Under the pieces are notes generated by a model that worked only from the letters and a program-made list of their open reading frames with translations, was not told where the DNA came from and did no database searches. A program made the position numbers and the translations under genes. Source: Cellulomonas sp. P24 (lineage in GTDB: Bacteria > Actinomycetota > Actinomycetes > Actinomycetales > Cellulomonadaceae). Taken from it: a stretch of 64,000 nt of DNA. Shown piece after piece: positions 52,462 through 60,475 of the stretch (position 1 is its first letter; every line of letters starts with the position of its first letter). The stretch covers positions 1,984,001 to 2,048,000 of the forward strand of contig NZ_JAJDFX010000002.1 in NCBI RefSeq assembly GCF_024704385.1, in the 5' to 3' direction.

Positions 52462-53268
52462 TCAGGTGAGCGCCAGGTGCCAGGTCCCGGCCAGCATGCC
52501 TGCTGCGGTCGCGACGGTCACGATCACCACGCCGCCGATGACGACGCCGACGTCCGATCGGCGCAGCCGACTCGTCCGGGCCCAGGTCCGCGTCCCCGGA
52601 CCGCCGAACCCGCGCGCCTCCATCGCCATCGCCAGTCGGGTCCCGCGGCGGATGACGAGCACGAGCAACGCCAGGACCTGCCCCGCCGTGGTGCGGGCAC
52701 GTCCGACCGCGCCGTCGTCCCCGATCCCGCGGGCTCGACGTGCCGCGCCGAGCGACTCCCACTCGGTGCCCATCAGCGCGAACAGGCGCATGGCCGCGAG
52801 CGCCGAGAGCACGAACCGGTGCGGCAGCCGGGCGACCTGGGCGAGCGCGTCGGCGAGGTCGGTCGGGTCGGTCGTCGCGAGCAGCACCACACCGGGGAGC
52901 CCGACCGAGAGGATCCGCAGCGCGATCGCGCACCCGGCCAGGAACGACCCCTGCGTCACGGTCACCGGTCCCAGCGCGAGCAGCACCTCGCCCGAGTCCA
53001 CGCCGAGCCACATGGTCACGAGCCCCGCCGGGACCGCGCCGACGAGCACGATCCAGCCGCGACGCAGCAGTCCCCGCGGGCTCAGACCGCACCACGGCAG
53101 CGCCGCCACCTCCAGTGCCAGGGCGACGCCGGCGGTGACGACGTCGACCGTGAGCAGCAGGGTCAGCGAGACGAGCAGCGCGACGGCGAGCTTCGCGACG
53201 GGGTTGGCCCGCGCGACGAACGCCCCGGGCCGCAGCTCGGGGTCGGCGCCGAGCGTCAGGACGGTCAT
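52462..53268 (-). CDS. ykoC: ECF transporter T-component (YkoC/CbiQ type)
   Basis: 268 residues from ATG 53266-53268, overlapping the ATPase gene as ATGA. Five or six membrane helices and the T-component coupling motif A-R-R-A-R-G (AARRARGIG) plus AMEARGFGG near the C-terminus. It links the S-protein to the ATPase domains of the HMP/thiamin ECF importer. Confidence 0.87.
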   Translation of the reverse strand: MTVLTLGADPELRPGAFVARANPVAKLAVALLVSLTLLLTVDVVTAGVALALEVAALPWCGLSPRGLLRRGWIVLVGAVPAGLVTMWLGVDSGEVLLALGPVTVTQGSFLAGCAIALRILSVGLPGVVLLATTDPTDLADALAQVARLPHRFVLSALAAMRLFALMGTEWESLGAARRARGIGDDGAVGRARTTAGQVLALLVLVIRRGTRLAMAMEARGFGGPGTRTWARTSRLRRSDVGVVIGGVVIVTVATAAGMLAGTWHLALT

Positions 53269-54965
53269 GTCGGCACCACCGTGACGGGAGCCGCCGCGCT
53301 GTCGGCCGGTCGCCCCGTGCCCGGGCCCGCGGCGCCCGCACTCATCGCGCCCGGAACCGCGTCGGTCGGTCCCGGTGCGGCGCCTCCGACGACGGGTCGG
53401 ACGGTGCCGTCCCCCACGCGGAGCTCGCGCCCTCGTCCTTCGGCGAGGAACGCCTCGACGAGGTCGCGGTCGTGGGTCGCGCACACGATCGCGGTCCCGT
53501 CCATGAGCAGCTCGCGGAGCAGGTCGACGAGCACCGCCCACGTCACGGAGTCCTGACCGAACGTCGGCTCGTCGAGCACGAGGACCCCGGGGCGGGTGAC
53601 GAGCGCGGTCGCGACCGACAACCTCCGTTGCTCGCCGCCGGACAGTGTGAACGGGTTCGCGAGCGCCAGCGCCCCGAGCCGGAGCCGCGCGAGGGTCTCG
53701 TCGCACCGTCGTCCTGCGACGTCGGCGGCGACCCGGGCCTGGTGAGGTCCGACGGCGAGCTCGGCCTGAACGGTCCCGGCCACGAACTGGTGCTGCGGCT
53801 CCTGGAACACCGTCCCGACGCGGGTCACGAGGTCCCGGGCGCGCCATCGCACGGGATGCAGGCCGGCGTCTCCGGCGAGCTCCGGCTCCGCGGTGAGCTC
53901 TCCGGCAGCCGGGGCCGCGAGGCCGGCCAGGGTGAGCGCCAGCGTCGACTTGCCCGAGCCGTTCACGCCGGTGAGGAAGAGGATCTCGCCGGGGACGACG
54001 TCGAGGTCGACCCCCGTGAGCACCGGCGCCAACCGACCGCGTCGCACGGCCAGGCCGCGAGCGCGGAGCACCGGCTCGTGCGTCGGTCGGGCGACCTGGG
54101 CGCGGGCGGGGGTCGCGGCCGCGGGCCGGAACCGGCGCGGCACCCACACGCCGAGGCGGAACAGCTCGGGCCCCTGGTCGGCGAGGACCTCGAGTGCCGG
54201 CCCGTCGGCGATCACGCCGCCACCCGGCTCGAGCACCACCACGCGGTTCACGACGTCCAGCCACTGCTCCACCCGGTGCTCGACGACGATCAGCGTCGCC
54301 GTGAGGCGCCCGTCGGTGTGCGGGGCGGCACCGATGACACCGGCGACGGACCTGACGAGCTGCCGGGCCCCGTCGGGGTCGATCATCGCCGTCGGCTCGT
54401 CGAGCATGAGCAGCCCCGGGCGCATCGCGACCACCCCGGCGAGGGCGAGTCGCTGGCGCTCGCCGCCGGACAGCGCGGACGTCGGGTGCGCACGGTCGTA
54501 CGGGAAACCGACGAGCCGCAACGCCTCGTCGACGCGCGGCCAGATGAGCTCGGGCGGCACGCCGTGGTTCTCGAGCCCGAAGGCGACGTCGTCACCGCAC
54601 CGGGCGAGGACGGTCTGCGCGTCCGGGTCCTGCAGGAGCAGCCCGGTTCGCGACGTGCCGGGCGCGCGAAGACCGCCGGGCCCGTCCGGCGCCGTGCGGG
54701 CTGCCCGCGTGTCGAGACCATCGACCTCGAGCGTCCCCTCGGACTCCCCGGCACCGTCGTCGAGCAGACCCGCCGCAGCAGCGAGCAGCGTGGACTTCCC
54801 GGCCCCGCTCGGGCCGAGCAGCAGGACGCGCTCCCCCGGGGCGATGTCGAGGTCGACCCCCCGCAACGCCCACGCGCGGCGTCCCGAGTGCCGCCACCCC
54901 CAGCCGCGGGCGCGGAGCCCGACGGCCGGGGTGGCGGCGGTGCCGATGTCAGACGCGGCGTGCAT
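53265..54965 (-). CDS. ykoD: ECF transporter duplicated ATPase (YkoD type)
   Basis: 566 residues with two full ABC ATPase domains. First: Walker A GPSGAGKST, signature LSGGERQRLALA, Walker B LLMLDEPTAMIDP, switch VEHRVEQW. Second (from about 290): GVNGSGKST, LSGGEQRRLSVA, VLVLDEPTFGQD, CATHDRDL. Fusion of the two ATPases in one chain is typical of YkoD and CbiO pairs in actinobacteria. A low-complexity tail follows. Overlaps the S-component gene by 17 bp. Confidence 0.9.
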   Translation of the reverse strand: MHAASDIGTAATPAVGLRARGWGWRHSGRRAWALRGVDLDIAPGERVLLLGPSGAGKSTLLAAAAGLLDDGAGESEGTLEVDGLDTRAARTAPDGPGGLRAPGTSRTGLLLQDPDAQTVLARCGDDVAFGLENHGVPPELIWPRVDEALRLVGFPYDRAHPTSALSGGERQRLALAGVVAMRPGLLMLDEPTAMIDPDGARQLVRSVAGVIGAAPHTDGRLTATLIVVEHRVEQWLDVVNRVVVLEPGGGVIADGPALEVLADQGPELFRLGVWVPRRFRPAAATPARAQVARPTHEPVLRARGLAVRRGRLAPVLTGVDLDVVPGEILFLTGVNGSGKSTLALTLAGLAAPAAGELTAEPELAGDAGLHPVRWRARDLVTRVGTVFQEPQHQFVAGTVQAELAVGPHQARVAADVAGRRCDETLARLRLGALALANPFTLSGGEQRRLSVATALVTRPGVLVLDEPTFGQDSVTWAVLVDLLRELLMDGTAIVCATHDRDLVEAFLAEGRGRELRVGDGTVRPVVGGAAPGPTDAVPGAMSAGAAGPGTGRPADSAAAPVTVVPT

Positions 54966-55815
54966 CTCGGCCCGACGCCAACGACGACAACGCGCCGGTC
55001 CGGGCGAGCGCCCGGGTGAGTGCCCACGAGCCGAGGCCGGCGATCACGACGCCCGAGACGATCGTCGCGACGATGTACGCGGTCTTGTACGCGGGCGAGA
55101 ACTCGGGGTAGTACACGAACGAGTCGAGCAGGCCGACGACGACACCCGCCGCCGCGCCGCCACCGAGAGAGGCTCCCAGCCCGAACCGGCGGTACAGGAG
55201 AATCGCGAAGACGACCTCCGGGCCGAGCCCCTCGAGGAACCCGTACCAGACGGTCGAGAATCCCCACTGGTTCCCGACGAGCGCCGAGACGACGGCGGCG
55301 AGCAGCTCGGTGTAGAGCGCCGCGCCGGGCTTGCGGATCACGAGCGCACCGAGGACGCCGGGCAGGAGCCAGATGCCGACCCCGATGCCCGACGCCGGGG
55401 GGAACGCGGCGAGCGCCCCGCTCACGACCGGCCACGAGAGGTTCCACACGACGAACAGGAACCCGCCCGCGACCCCGAGGACGGATGCGGTCACGATGTC
55501 CACGACCCGCCACGACTCACGCGTCGTGGAGGCCCAGCCGGCAAGCCACAGGCCGGTGAGAGCGAGCAGGACCGCCGTCGGGACGGTGAGGTCGGCGAGC
55601 GACGAGCCGAACAACGACGGGCCGGCCGGTAGGCCGATCGCCCAGACGGCGACGGCGAGGGCGAGGCCGAGGGCGGCCGGGACGACGGCTCGCGTCGTCC
55701 GGAGGCTGCCGAGCGGGCCGGCGCCGATCGCCGAGGTGGCTCCGGCCCCGGATGCCGGTGGTGATCCCGCTGCCTCGTCTGCTCGAGGTGCTCGAGGTGC
55801 TTCAGGTAGTGCCAT
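54949..55815 (-). CDS. ykoE: ECF transporter S-component, YkoE type (thiamin precursor)
   Basis: 288 residues from ATG 55813-55815 with GGGAG about 8 nt upstream. After a 45-residue Ala/Pro-rich lead there are six or seven hydrophobic helices; FLFVVWNLSWPVV, GIWLLPGVLGALVIRKPGAALYTEL and LVGNQWGF are characteristic of YkoE. The upstream TPP riboswitch confirms a role in thiamin or HMP uptake. First gene of a ykoE-ykoD-ykoC-aminotransferase operon. Confidence 0.9.
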   Translation of the reverse strand: MALPEAPRAPRADEAAGSPPASGAGATSAIGAGPLGSLRTTRAVVPAALGLALAVAVWAIGLPAGPSLFGSSLADLTVPTAVLLALTGLWLAGWASTTRESWRVVDIVTASVLGVAGGFLFVVWNLSWPVVSGALAAFPPASGIGVGIWLLPGVLGALVIRKPGAALYTELLAAVVSALVGNQWGFSTVWYGFLEGLGPEVVFAILLYRRFGLGASLGGGAAAGVVVGLLDSFVYYPEFSPAYKTAYIVATIVSGVVIAGLGSWALTRALARTGALSSLASGRDARRV

Positions 55816-55930
55816 GGTGAGTTCTCCCGTCGTCACACGGGGAGGGCCGCGACGGGGGCGGCCCTGCCGCGTCGACGGTGATCAGCCGTCAGCGGGACGA
55901 GCAGCACCCGGCTCACGGCCGAGATTCCCG

Positions 55931-56014
55931 ACTCCCTACGCCGGTGCAAACCGGATCAGGTTCGAGGGTCTGCGGTCGCCCGCACTCTCAGCGCCCTGGT
56001 GGCGCTCCCCTGTC
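55931..56014 (-). promoter_or_regulatory. TPP riboswitch (THI element)
   Basis: On the minus strand the conserved blocks are GCGCTGAGAGTGCGGG, then GACCCTCGAACCTGATCCGG and GCACCGGCGTAGGGAG, the aptamer of thiamin pyrophosphate riboswitches. A hairpin AGGGCCGC/GCGGCCCT (55843-55850/55858-55865) between the aptamer and the ykoE start could be the expression platform. -10-like TATTCT is at 56026-56031. TPP should shut off ykoEDC. Confidence 0.92.
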
Positions 56015-56108
56015 GTTCGCGAACGAGAATACACCGCGGCTCGTCCCGCGTTAGCGTGGGTCGACGAACACGTCGCACCTGCGACGTTCCCGGACACGGA
56101 GGTGCGAC

Positions 56109-56384
56109 GTGGCGGACGACGAAGCCCCCTCGACCCTGGCGAAGATCGCCGGCGCGGGTGCCGCGGTCGCCGCGGCGTGGGTGGCTCAGCGCGCGGTGAC
56201 CCTGGCGTGGAAGACCGCGACGGGCCACCGTCCGCCGAAGCCCGACGAGGACCTCGAGAACCGGTTCGTCGAGATCGCCGCCGCGGCTGCGGTCACCGCC
56301 GCTGCGGTCGCGTTCGCGAAGGTCTACACGGCCCGGGGAACGGCGCGGCTCGCGGCGCGGGTGAACGCCAACCGGGCTGGTTGA
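56109..56384 (+). CDS. DUF4235 small membrane protein
   Basis: 91 residues from GTG 56109 with GGAGG 6 nt upstream. Two hydrophobic stretches (AKIAGAGAAVAAAWVAQRAV and AAAAAVTAAAVAFAKV) flank a polar loop with TGHRPPKPDEDLE. This matches the DUF4235 family of actinobacteria, function unknown. Divergent from the ykoE riboswitch. Confidence 0.8.
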   Translation: MADDEAPSTLAKIAGAGAAVAAAWVAQRAVTLAWKTATGHRPPKPDEDLENRFVEIAAAAAVTAAAVAFAKVYTARGTARLAARVNANRAG

Positions 56385-56520
56385 GCGCCTCGCCGCCGGG
56401 CGGTAGCCGCGTCGCATCGACGCCATCGCGCTGACCAGGGACGTTGCGTATCACAGCACGTTCATCCGACGAACCGATGTCCGCATGTTGCGCAAATGCC
56501 CGATATGGTCCATCATCAAG

Positions 56521-56602
56521 GGGTCAGCGAAAAGGGCAAACCCGCCGCGAGGTGGGGACGCAAAGCCACGGGACCGTGACGGTCAGCCGGGCTGCCGAAC
56601 GT
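56521..56602 (+). promoter_or_regulatory. Cyclic-di-GMP-I (GEMM) riboswitch
   Basis: Conserved core clearly visible: AGGGCAAACC, a P2 stem CCGCC/GGTGG closed by a GCGA (GNRA) tetraloop, GGGACGCAAAGCCACGGG, and a P3 arm GGTCAGCCGGGCTGCC that carries the tetraloop-receptor side. No terminator hairpin is visible before bldC, and the ribosome site AGGAG (56604-56608) starts within a few bases of the aptamer end, so control at translation initiation is likely. 56385-56520 holds its promoter; no gene there. Confidence 0.9.
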
Positions 56603-56615
56603 CAGGAGAACCATC

Positions 56616-56843
56616 ATGGCCACAGGCCTTCTCAACACCAGCAGCTACACGCCCCGCGTCGACGCGCTTCTGACGCCTGGCGAGGTCGCCGTGCTGTTCC
56701 ACGTCGACCCGAAGACGGTCACCCGCTGGGCCAACGCCGGCAAGCTCACCTCGGTCCGGACCCTCGGCGGCCACCGCCGGTTCCGCGAGGCAGAGGTTCG
56801 CGGCCTCCTCAGCGGCATCCCCACGCAGGCGTCGGGCGAATAA
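56616..56843 (+). CDS. bldC: BldC-family small MerR-like regulator
   Basis: 75 residues with AGGAG 7 nt upstream of ATG 56616. LLTPGEVAVLFHVDPKTVTRWANAGKLTSVRTLGGHRRF is nearly the BldC consensus; the protein is just a winged helix with no effector domain. In Streptomyces BldC binds direct repeats cooperatively and delays development. Here its gene directly follows a c-di-GMP-I riboswitch, so its level should track the second messenger. The stop is one base from the convergent mnhG stop. Confidence 0.93.
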   Translation: MATGLLNTSSYTPRVDALLTPGEVAVLFHVDPKTVTRWANAGKLTSVRTLGGHRRFREAEVRGLLSGIPTQASGE

Positions 56844-56844
56844 C

Positions 56845-57342
56845 TCACTCACGCGAAGCCGGTCGGTCCTCGGACCGACCGGCTTCGTCGTGCTCGGCAT
56901 GCATCTGCTCGGCATGCATCTGCTCCGCGCGCATCTGCTCCGCGCGCATCTGCTCGGCACGCATCTGCTCCGCGCGCGCCCGCTCAGCGCGGCGCATGTC
57001 CACGGTGAGCTCGTCGACCACGAGCGTCGCCGAGGGGACCTTCCCGGTGCGGTAGCCGGCGCGGCCGACCATGTGGGCGGCCACCGGCGCGGTGAGCATC
57101 TGGAAGATCGCGACGAGAACGAGCGCCCACACGGCCGGCGCGGAGCGGATGCGGAGCGCGAGACCGGCGAGGACGAGCACCAGCCCGAGGGTCTGCGGCT
57201 TCGTCCCGGCGTGCATCCGCGCGAGCAGGTCGGGGAACCGCAGCACGCCCACGCCGGCGGCGAAGGCCAGGAACGACCCCCCGAGCAGGAACGCACCGGC
57301 CGCGACGTCCGCGACCGTCGTCCACGCGTCCGACCCCATCAC
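56845..57342 (-). CDS. mnhG: Na+/H+ antiporter subunit MnhG/MrpG with AEQM-repeat tail
   Basis: 165 residues from GTG 57340-57342 (an ATG follows directly; both overlap the mnhF stop). Three membrane helices with VLRFPDLLARMHAGTKPQTLG, the MrpG signature. The last 40 residues are a charged tail made of five-residue units RAEQM/HAEQM (six copies), encoded by 15-bp DNA repeats (about 56898-56990), then DEAGRSEDRP. The tail is probably a cytoplasmic helix unique to this lineage. Part of the Mrp complex, which exports Na+ for H+. Confidence 0.9.
   Translation of the reverse strand: MMGSDAWTTVADVAAGAFLLGGSFLAFAAGVGVLRFPDLLARMHAGTKPQTLGLVLVLAGLALRIRSAPAVWALVLVAIFQMLTAPVAAHMVGRAGYRTGKVPSATLVVDELTVDMRRAERARAEQMRAEQMRAEQMRAEQMHAEQMHAEHDEAGRSEDRPASRE
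56855..56886 (+). terminator. bldC terminator lying inside the mnhG coding end
   Basis: Perfect 14-bp stem GAAGCCGGTCGGTC/GACCGACCGGCTTC with a CTCG tetraloop, followed by GTCGT. It is 12 nt past the bldC stop and encodes the last residues of mnhG on the other strand, so it can serve both directions. Confidence 0.8.
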
Positions 57343-57797
57343 TCCCCCTCCCCCGGTTCGTCCGCGGCGTCCGCGGCAGTGGCATCCCCGCCCACGCCTG
57401 CGTCCCCGCCCGCGCCGTCAGCCACGTCCTGCGCTCCGCTCTCCTCGGCGACCTCGGCCTCCTCGTCGGCAACCTCACGCGCCGCGCGCTCGGCCTCGAC
57501 AGCGGCGGCCTCCTCCCGGGTGAGCACCCGACCTTCGCCCGCCGGCTCGACGGCGGCGAACCGTGCGATCGTCACCGAGCTGAGGAACCCGACGATCGAC
57601 AGCACCACGAGGATCGGCACCGCGACGGCACTGCGCGTCACCGCCGACTCGAGGGCGATCGCTGCGATGAGCACCGTGACGACGACGTCCATCGCGATCG
57701 TGCGATCGAGCATCGACGGCCCCTTCTCCACCCGGACGACCGCCAGGACCGCGCCGGCGGCGAGCATCACCGCACACAACAGGGCAAGGACGGTCAT
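57339..57797 (-). CDS. mnhF: Na+/H+ antiporter subunit MnhF/MrpF
   Basis: 152 residues. Three membrane helices and VVRVEKGPSMLDRTIAMDVV, the MrpF signature, occupy the first 90 residues; the rest is a long acidic Ala/Glu/Asp-rich extension absent from short family members. Overlaps mnhE and mnhG by 4 bp each. Confidence 0.9.
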   Translation of the reverse strand: MTVLALLCAVMLAAGAVLAVVRVEKGPSMLDRTIAMDVVVTVLIAAIALESAVTRSAVAVPILVVLSIVGFLSSVTIARFAAVEPAGEGRVLTREEAAAVEAERAAREVADEEAEVAEESGAQDVADGAGGDAGVGGDATAADAADEPGEGE

Positions 57798-58366
57798 CGC
57801 CGCGCTCCTCGCGTCGGGCGCCGGACCGGTAGGCCGGCGCGGATCAGCTCGTCGTCGGAGGCCAGGGCCCGCATGACCCGCTCCTCGAGACCGAGCACGG
57901 CCGCATGGTGCGCCTCGGCCTCCGCGGCCGTCGTGACGTCGAGGAGGTGCAGGTACAGCATCCCGGTCAGCCGGTGCGCCTCGATCACCAGGGAGCCGGG
58001 CACGAGCGACGCGAGCTCCGCGGTGATCGTCAGGTAGAGGTCCGAGTGCGACCGGAGCCGGACACCGATCACGGCGCCGCGGGGTGTCCGGCCGGGCGTC
58101 AACGCGATCACGCTCACCTGGAACGACGCACGGGTGACCTCGACCGCGAAGTGACCCAGCAGCCGCAGCATCCCGAGCGGTCGCACCCGCCCGTGGAAGT
58201 CGATCGGCGGCATCGGCAGGACGGTCGTGATGACGAATGCGAGACCCGCCCCGACCAGGACGTTCGCGATCGAGAGGTCACCCCACAGCAGCACCCACAC
58301 CGCCACCATCCAGGCGTAGGTGAGCGCGTGCATCGCGAGGTGCCGACGATGACGGTGCAGCGTCAT
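57794..58366 (-). CDS. mnhE: Na+/H+ antiporter subunit MnhE/MrpE
   Basis: 190 residues from ATG 58364-58366, ATGA overlap with mnhD. Two N-terminal helices (AWMVAVWVLLWGDLSIANVLVGAGLAFVI), then the soluble MrpE domain with SDLYLTITAELASLVPGSLVIE. A structural subunit of the Mrp complex. Confidence 0.9.
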   Translation of the reverse strand: MTLHRHRRHLAMHALTYAWMVAVWVLLWGDLSIANVLVGAGLAFVITTVLPMPPIDFHGRVRPLGMLRLLGHFAVEVTRASFQVSVIALTPGRTPRGAVIGVRLRSHSDLYLTITAELASLVPGSLVIEAHRLTGMLYLHLLDVTTAAEAEAHHAAVLGLEERVMRALASDDELIRAGLPVRRPTRGARR

Positions 58367-59928
58367 GGGTGCACCTCCGCGACGGGATCGGCCGGAGCGG
58401 GACGCCCGAGCCCGCGAGCGCCGTCGGGCAGCACGGCATCGATGTACGGGGTGCGGTCGCGCAGCGACGTGGCGGTCCGGTCCGCGAAACCGTAGAGCGG
58501 ACCCGCGACCATCGTGAGCGACAGGCCGACCAGGACGAGCGCCGCGGCGGAGCCGACCATGCCGAACGGCAGCCGGGTACGGTGCCGGTCGGTCGGGAGC
58601 TCCGCGGGTGGCGTCTGCCAGAACGCCTTGTTCCACGCCTTGACGAGCGCGTACAGCGTGAGCAGGGACGTCACGACGCTCCCGCCGACCAGCACGTACG
58701 CGAGCGGCGTGCCCTGGGCGACACCGGCCTGGAGCAGGCCGATCTTGCCGAGGAACCCGGACATCGGCGGCACCCCGGCGAGGTTCATCGCCGGGACGAA
58801 GAACAGCACCGCGAGGACCGGCGAGACCTTCGCGAGCCCACCGAGCCGATCGAGCGACGTCGAGCCGCCACGACGCTCGATCAGGCCGACGACCAGGAAC
58901 AACGCGGTCTGCACGGTGATGTGGTGCACGACGTAGAAGATCGCTGCCGCCATGCCGGCCTCGCTCGACAGCGCGATGCCGAACAGCATGAAGCCGATGT
59001 GGCTCACGAGCGTGAACGAGAGCAGACGCTTGATGTCGTTCTGCGCGACGGCACCGAGGATGCCGATGAGCATCGTCGCCAGCGCGACCCACATGAGGAC
59101 GGCGTCGACGCCCCCGCCCGGGAACAGCAGGGTCTGGGTCCGCAGGATCGCGTACACGCCGACCTTGGTGAGCAGGCCGGCGAACACCGCGGTGACCGGG
59201 GCGGGCGCCGTCGGGTACGAGTCGGGGAGCCAGGCGGACAACGGGAACACGGCCGCCTTGATGCCGAAGGCCAGCAGCAGGAGGACCTGCAGGACGAGCC
59301 TGACCCCCGGGTCGATCTCCGGGAGACGCTGCGCGAGCTGGGCGAGGTTGACCGTGCCGGCGGCCGCGTAGGTGAGGGCCAGGGCCACCAGGAACAGCAC
59401 CGAGGACAGCAGCGCGACGACCACGTAGATCGTGCCGGCGCGGATCCGTGCTCCCGTGCCGCCGAGGGTCAGCAGCACGAAGCTCGCCGCGAGCAGGATC
59501 TCGAAGCCGACGTACAGGTTGAACAGGTCGCCGGAGAGGAACGCGTTCGCGACCCCGGCGGTCAGCACGAGGTACGTCGGGTGGTAGATCGCGACGGGCG
59601 CCTCCTCGTCACCGTCGGCCTCGCCCTGAGCGAGCGAGTACAGCAGGACGCACAGCGTGACCGCGCTCGAGACCGTGAGCATGAGGGCGCTCAGCCGGTC
59701 CGCGACGAGGTCGATCCCGATCGGCGGCGCCCAGCCTCCGATGCTGAGGACGAGCGGCCCGTCGTCCACCAGGGCGAGCATCGTGGCCGATGCCGCGAGG
59801 ACGAGCGTCAGGGTGACGACGCTGATGACGCGCTGCGCGCGGGGTGCCCGGTAGAGCGCGAGCGCGAGGCCGGCACCGAACAGGGGCAGCACCACGGGCA
59901 GCGGCACGAGCCAGGTCATCGAGGTCAT
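58363..59928 (-). CDS. mnhD: Na+/H+ antiporter subunit MnhD/MrpD
   Basis: 521 residues from ATG 59926-59928 (a second ATG lies 9 nt in), ATGA overlap with mnhC. About 14 membrane helices, of the same family as complex I NuoM/NuoN. Key features are the GFEILLAASFVLLTLGG helix with its membrane Glu, FGIKAAVFPLSAWLPDSYPTAPAPV with the conserved Lys, and the broken-helix region SGFLGKIGLLQA. It forms one of the proton/sodium channels. Confidence 0.93.
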   Translation of the reverse strand: MTSMTWLVPLPVVLPLFGAGLALALYRAPRAQRVISVVTLTLVLAASATMLALVDDGPLVLSIGGWAPPIGIDLVADRLSALMLTVSSAVTLCVLLYSLAQGEADGDEEAPVAIYHPTYLVLTAGVANAFLSGDLFNLYVGFEILLAASFVLLTLGGTGARIRAGTIYVVVALLSSVLFLVALALTYAAAGTVNLAQLAQRLPEIDPGVRLVLQVLLLLAFGIKAAVFPLSAWLPDSYPTAPAPVTAVFAGLLTKVGVYAILRTQTLLFPGGGVDAVLMWVALATMLIGILGAVAQNDIKRLLSFTLVSHIGFMLFGIALSSEAGMAAAIFYVVHHITVQTALFLVVGLIERRGGSTSLDRLGGLAKVSPVLAVLFFVPAMNLAGVPPMSGFLGKIGLLQAGVAQGTPLAYVLVGGSVVTSLLTLYALVKAWNKAFWQTPPAELPTDRHRTRLPFGMVGSAAALVLVGLSLTMVAGPLYGFADRTATSLRDRTPYIDAVLPDGARGLGRPAPADPVAEVHP

Positions 59929-60437
59929 CGGCCGGCCTCGCCCGAGGTGTTCGACGGCACGTCGGCGGGGTGACCCTCGTCGGTCTCGTCGTGGACCGCG
60001 GCCGCCTGCTCGTCGAGGCTCGCGCCGGTGTCCTCCGTGTCGGCGTCGGTGAACGACGGCTGGTCGGCAGCCGCGCGCCGGGCGACCCGACGGTCCTCGA
60101 GGTCGTCCTGCACCTCGTCGTGCTCGTTGAGCTGCCACGACCGGTAGGCCATCGCGAGCAGGAACGCGGTCAGGCCGAGGGTGATGACGATCGCGGTGAG
60201 GACCATCGCCTGCGGCAACGGGTCGCTCATCCGGCCGATCGGCGTCGTCCCGACGATGGGTGCACCACCGGCCGCACCCCCGGCCACGAGGAACAGGAGG
60301 TTCACGCCGTTGCCGGCGAGGATCAGCCCCACGAGGACGCGCGACAGGCTCCGCTCGAGCATGAGGTACACGCCCACCGTCACGAGGGCGGCGATCACGA
60401 CGACGAGCACGATGCTCGGGCGCATGTCGACGGTCAT
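59925..60437 (-). CDS. mnhC: Na+/H+ antiporter subunit MnhC/MrpC
   Basis: 170 residues from ATG 60435-60437 with GGGAG 9 nt upstream. Three helices homologous to NuoK: VGVYLMLERSLSRVLVGLILAGNGVNLL and DPLPQAMVLTAIVITLGLTAF. A 60-residue polar acidic tail follows, as in mnhF. ATGA-coupled to mnhD. Confidence 0.92.
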   Translation of the reverse strand: MTVDMRPSIVLVVVIAALVTVGVYLMLERSLSRVLVGLILAGNGVNLLFLVAGGAAGGAPIVGTTPIGRMSDPLPQAMVLTAIVITLGLTAFLLAMAYRSWQLNEHDEVQDDLEDRRVARRAAADQPSFTDADTEDTGASLDEQAAAVHDETDEGHPADVPSNTSGEAGR

Positions 60438-60475
60438 CGCGCTGCTCCCGACGATCGTCGCTCCGGTCCCGTGGT

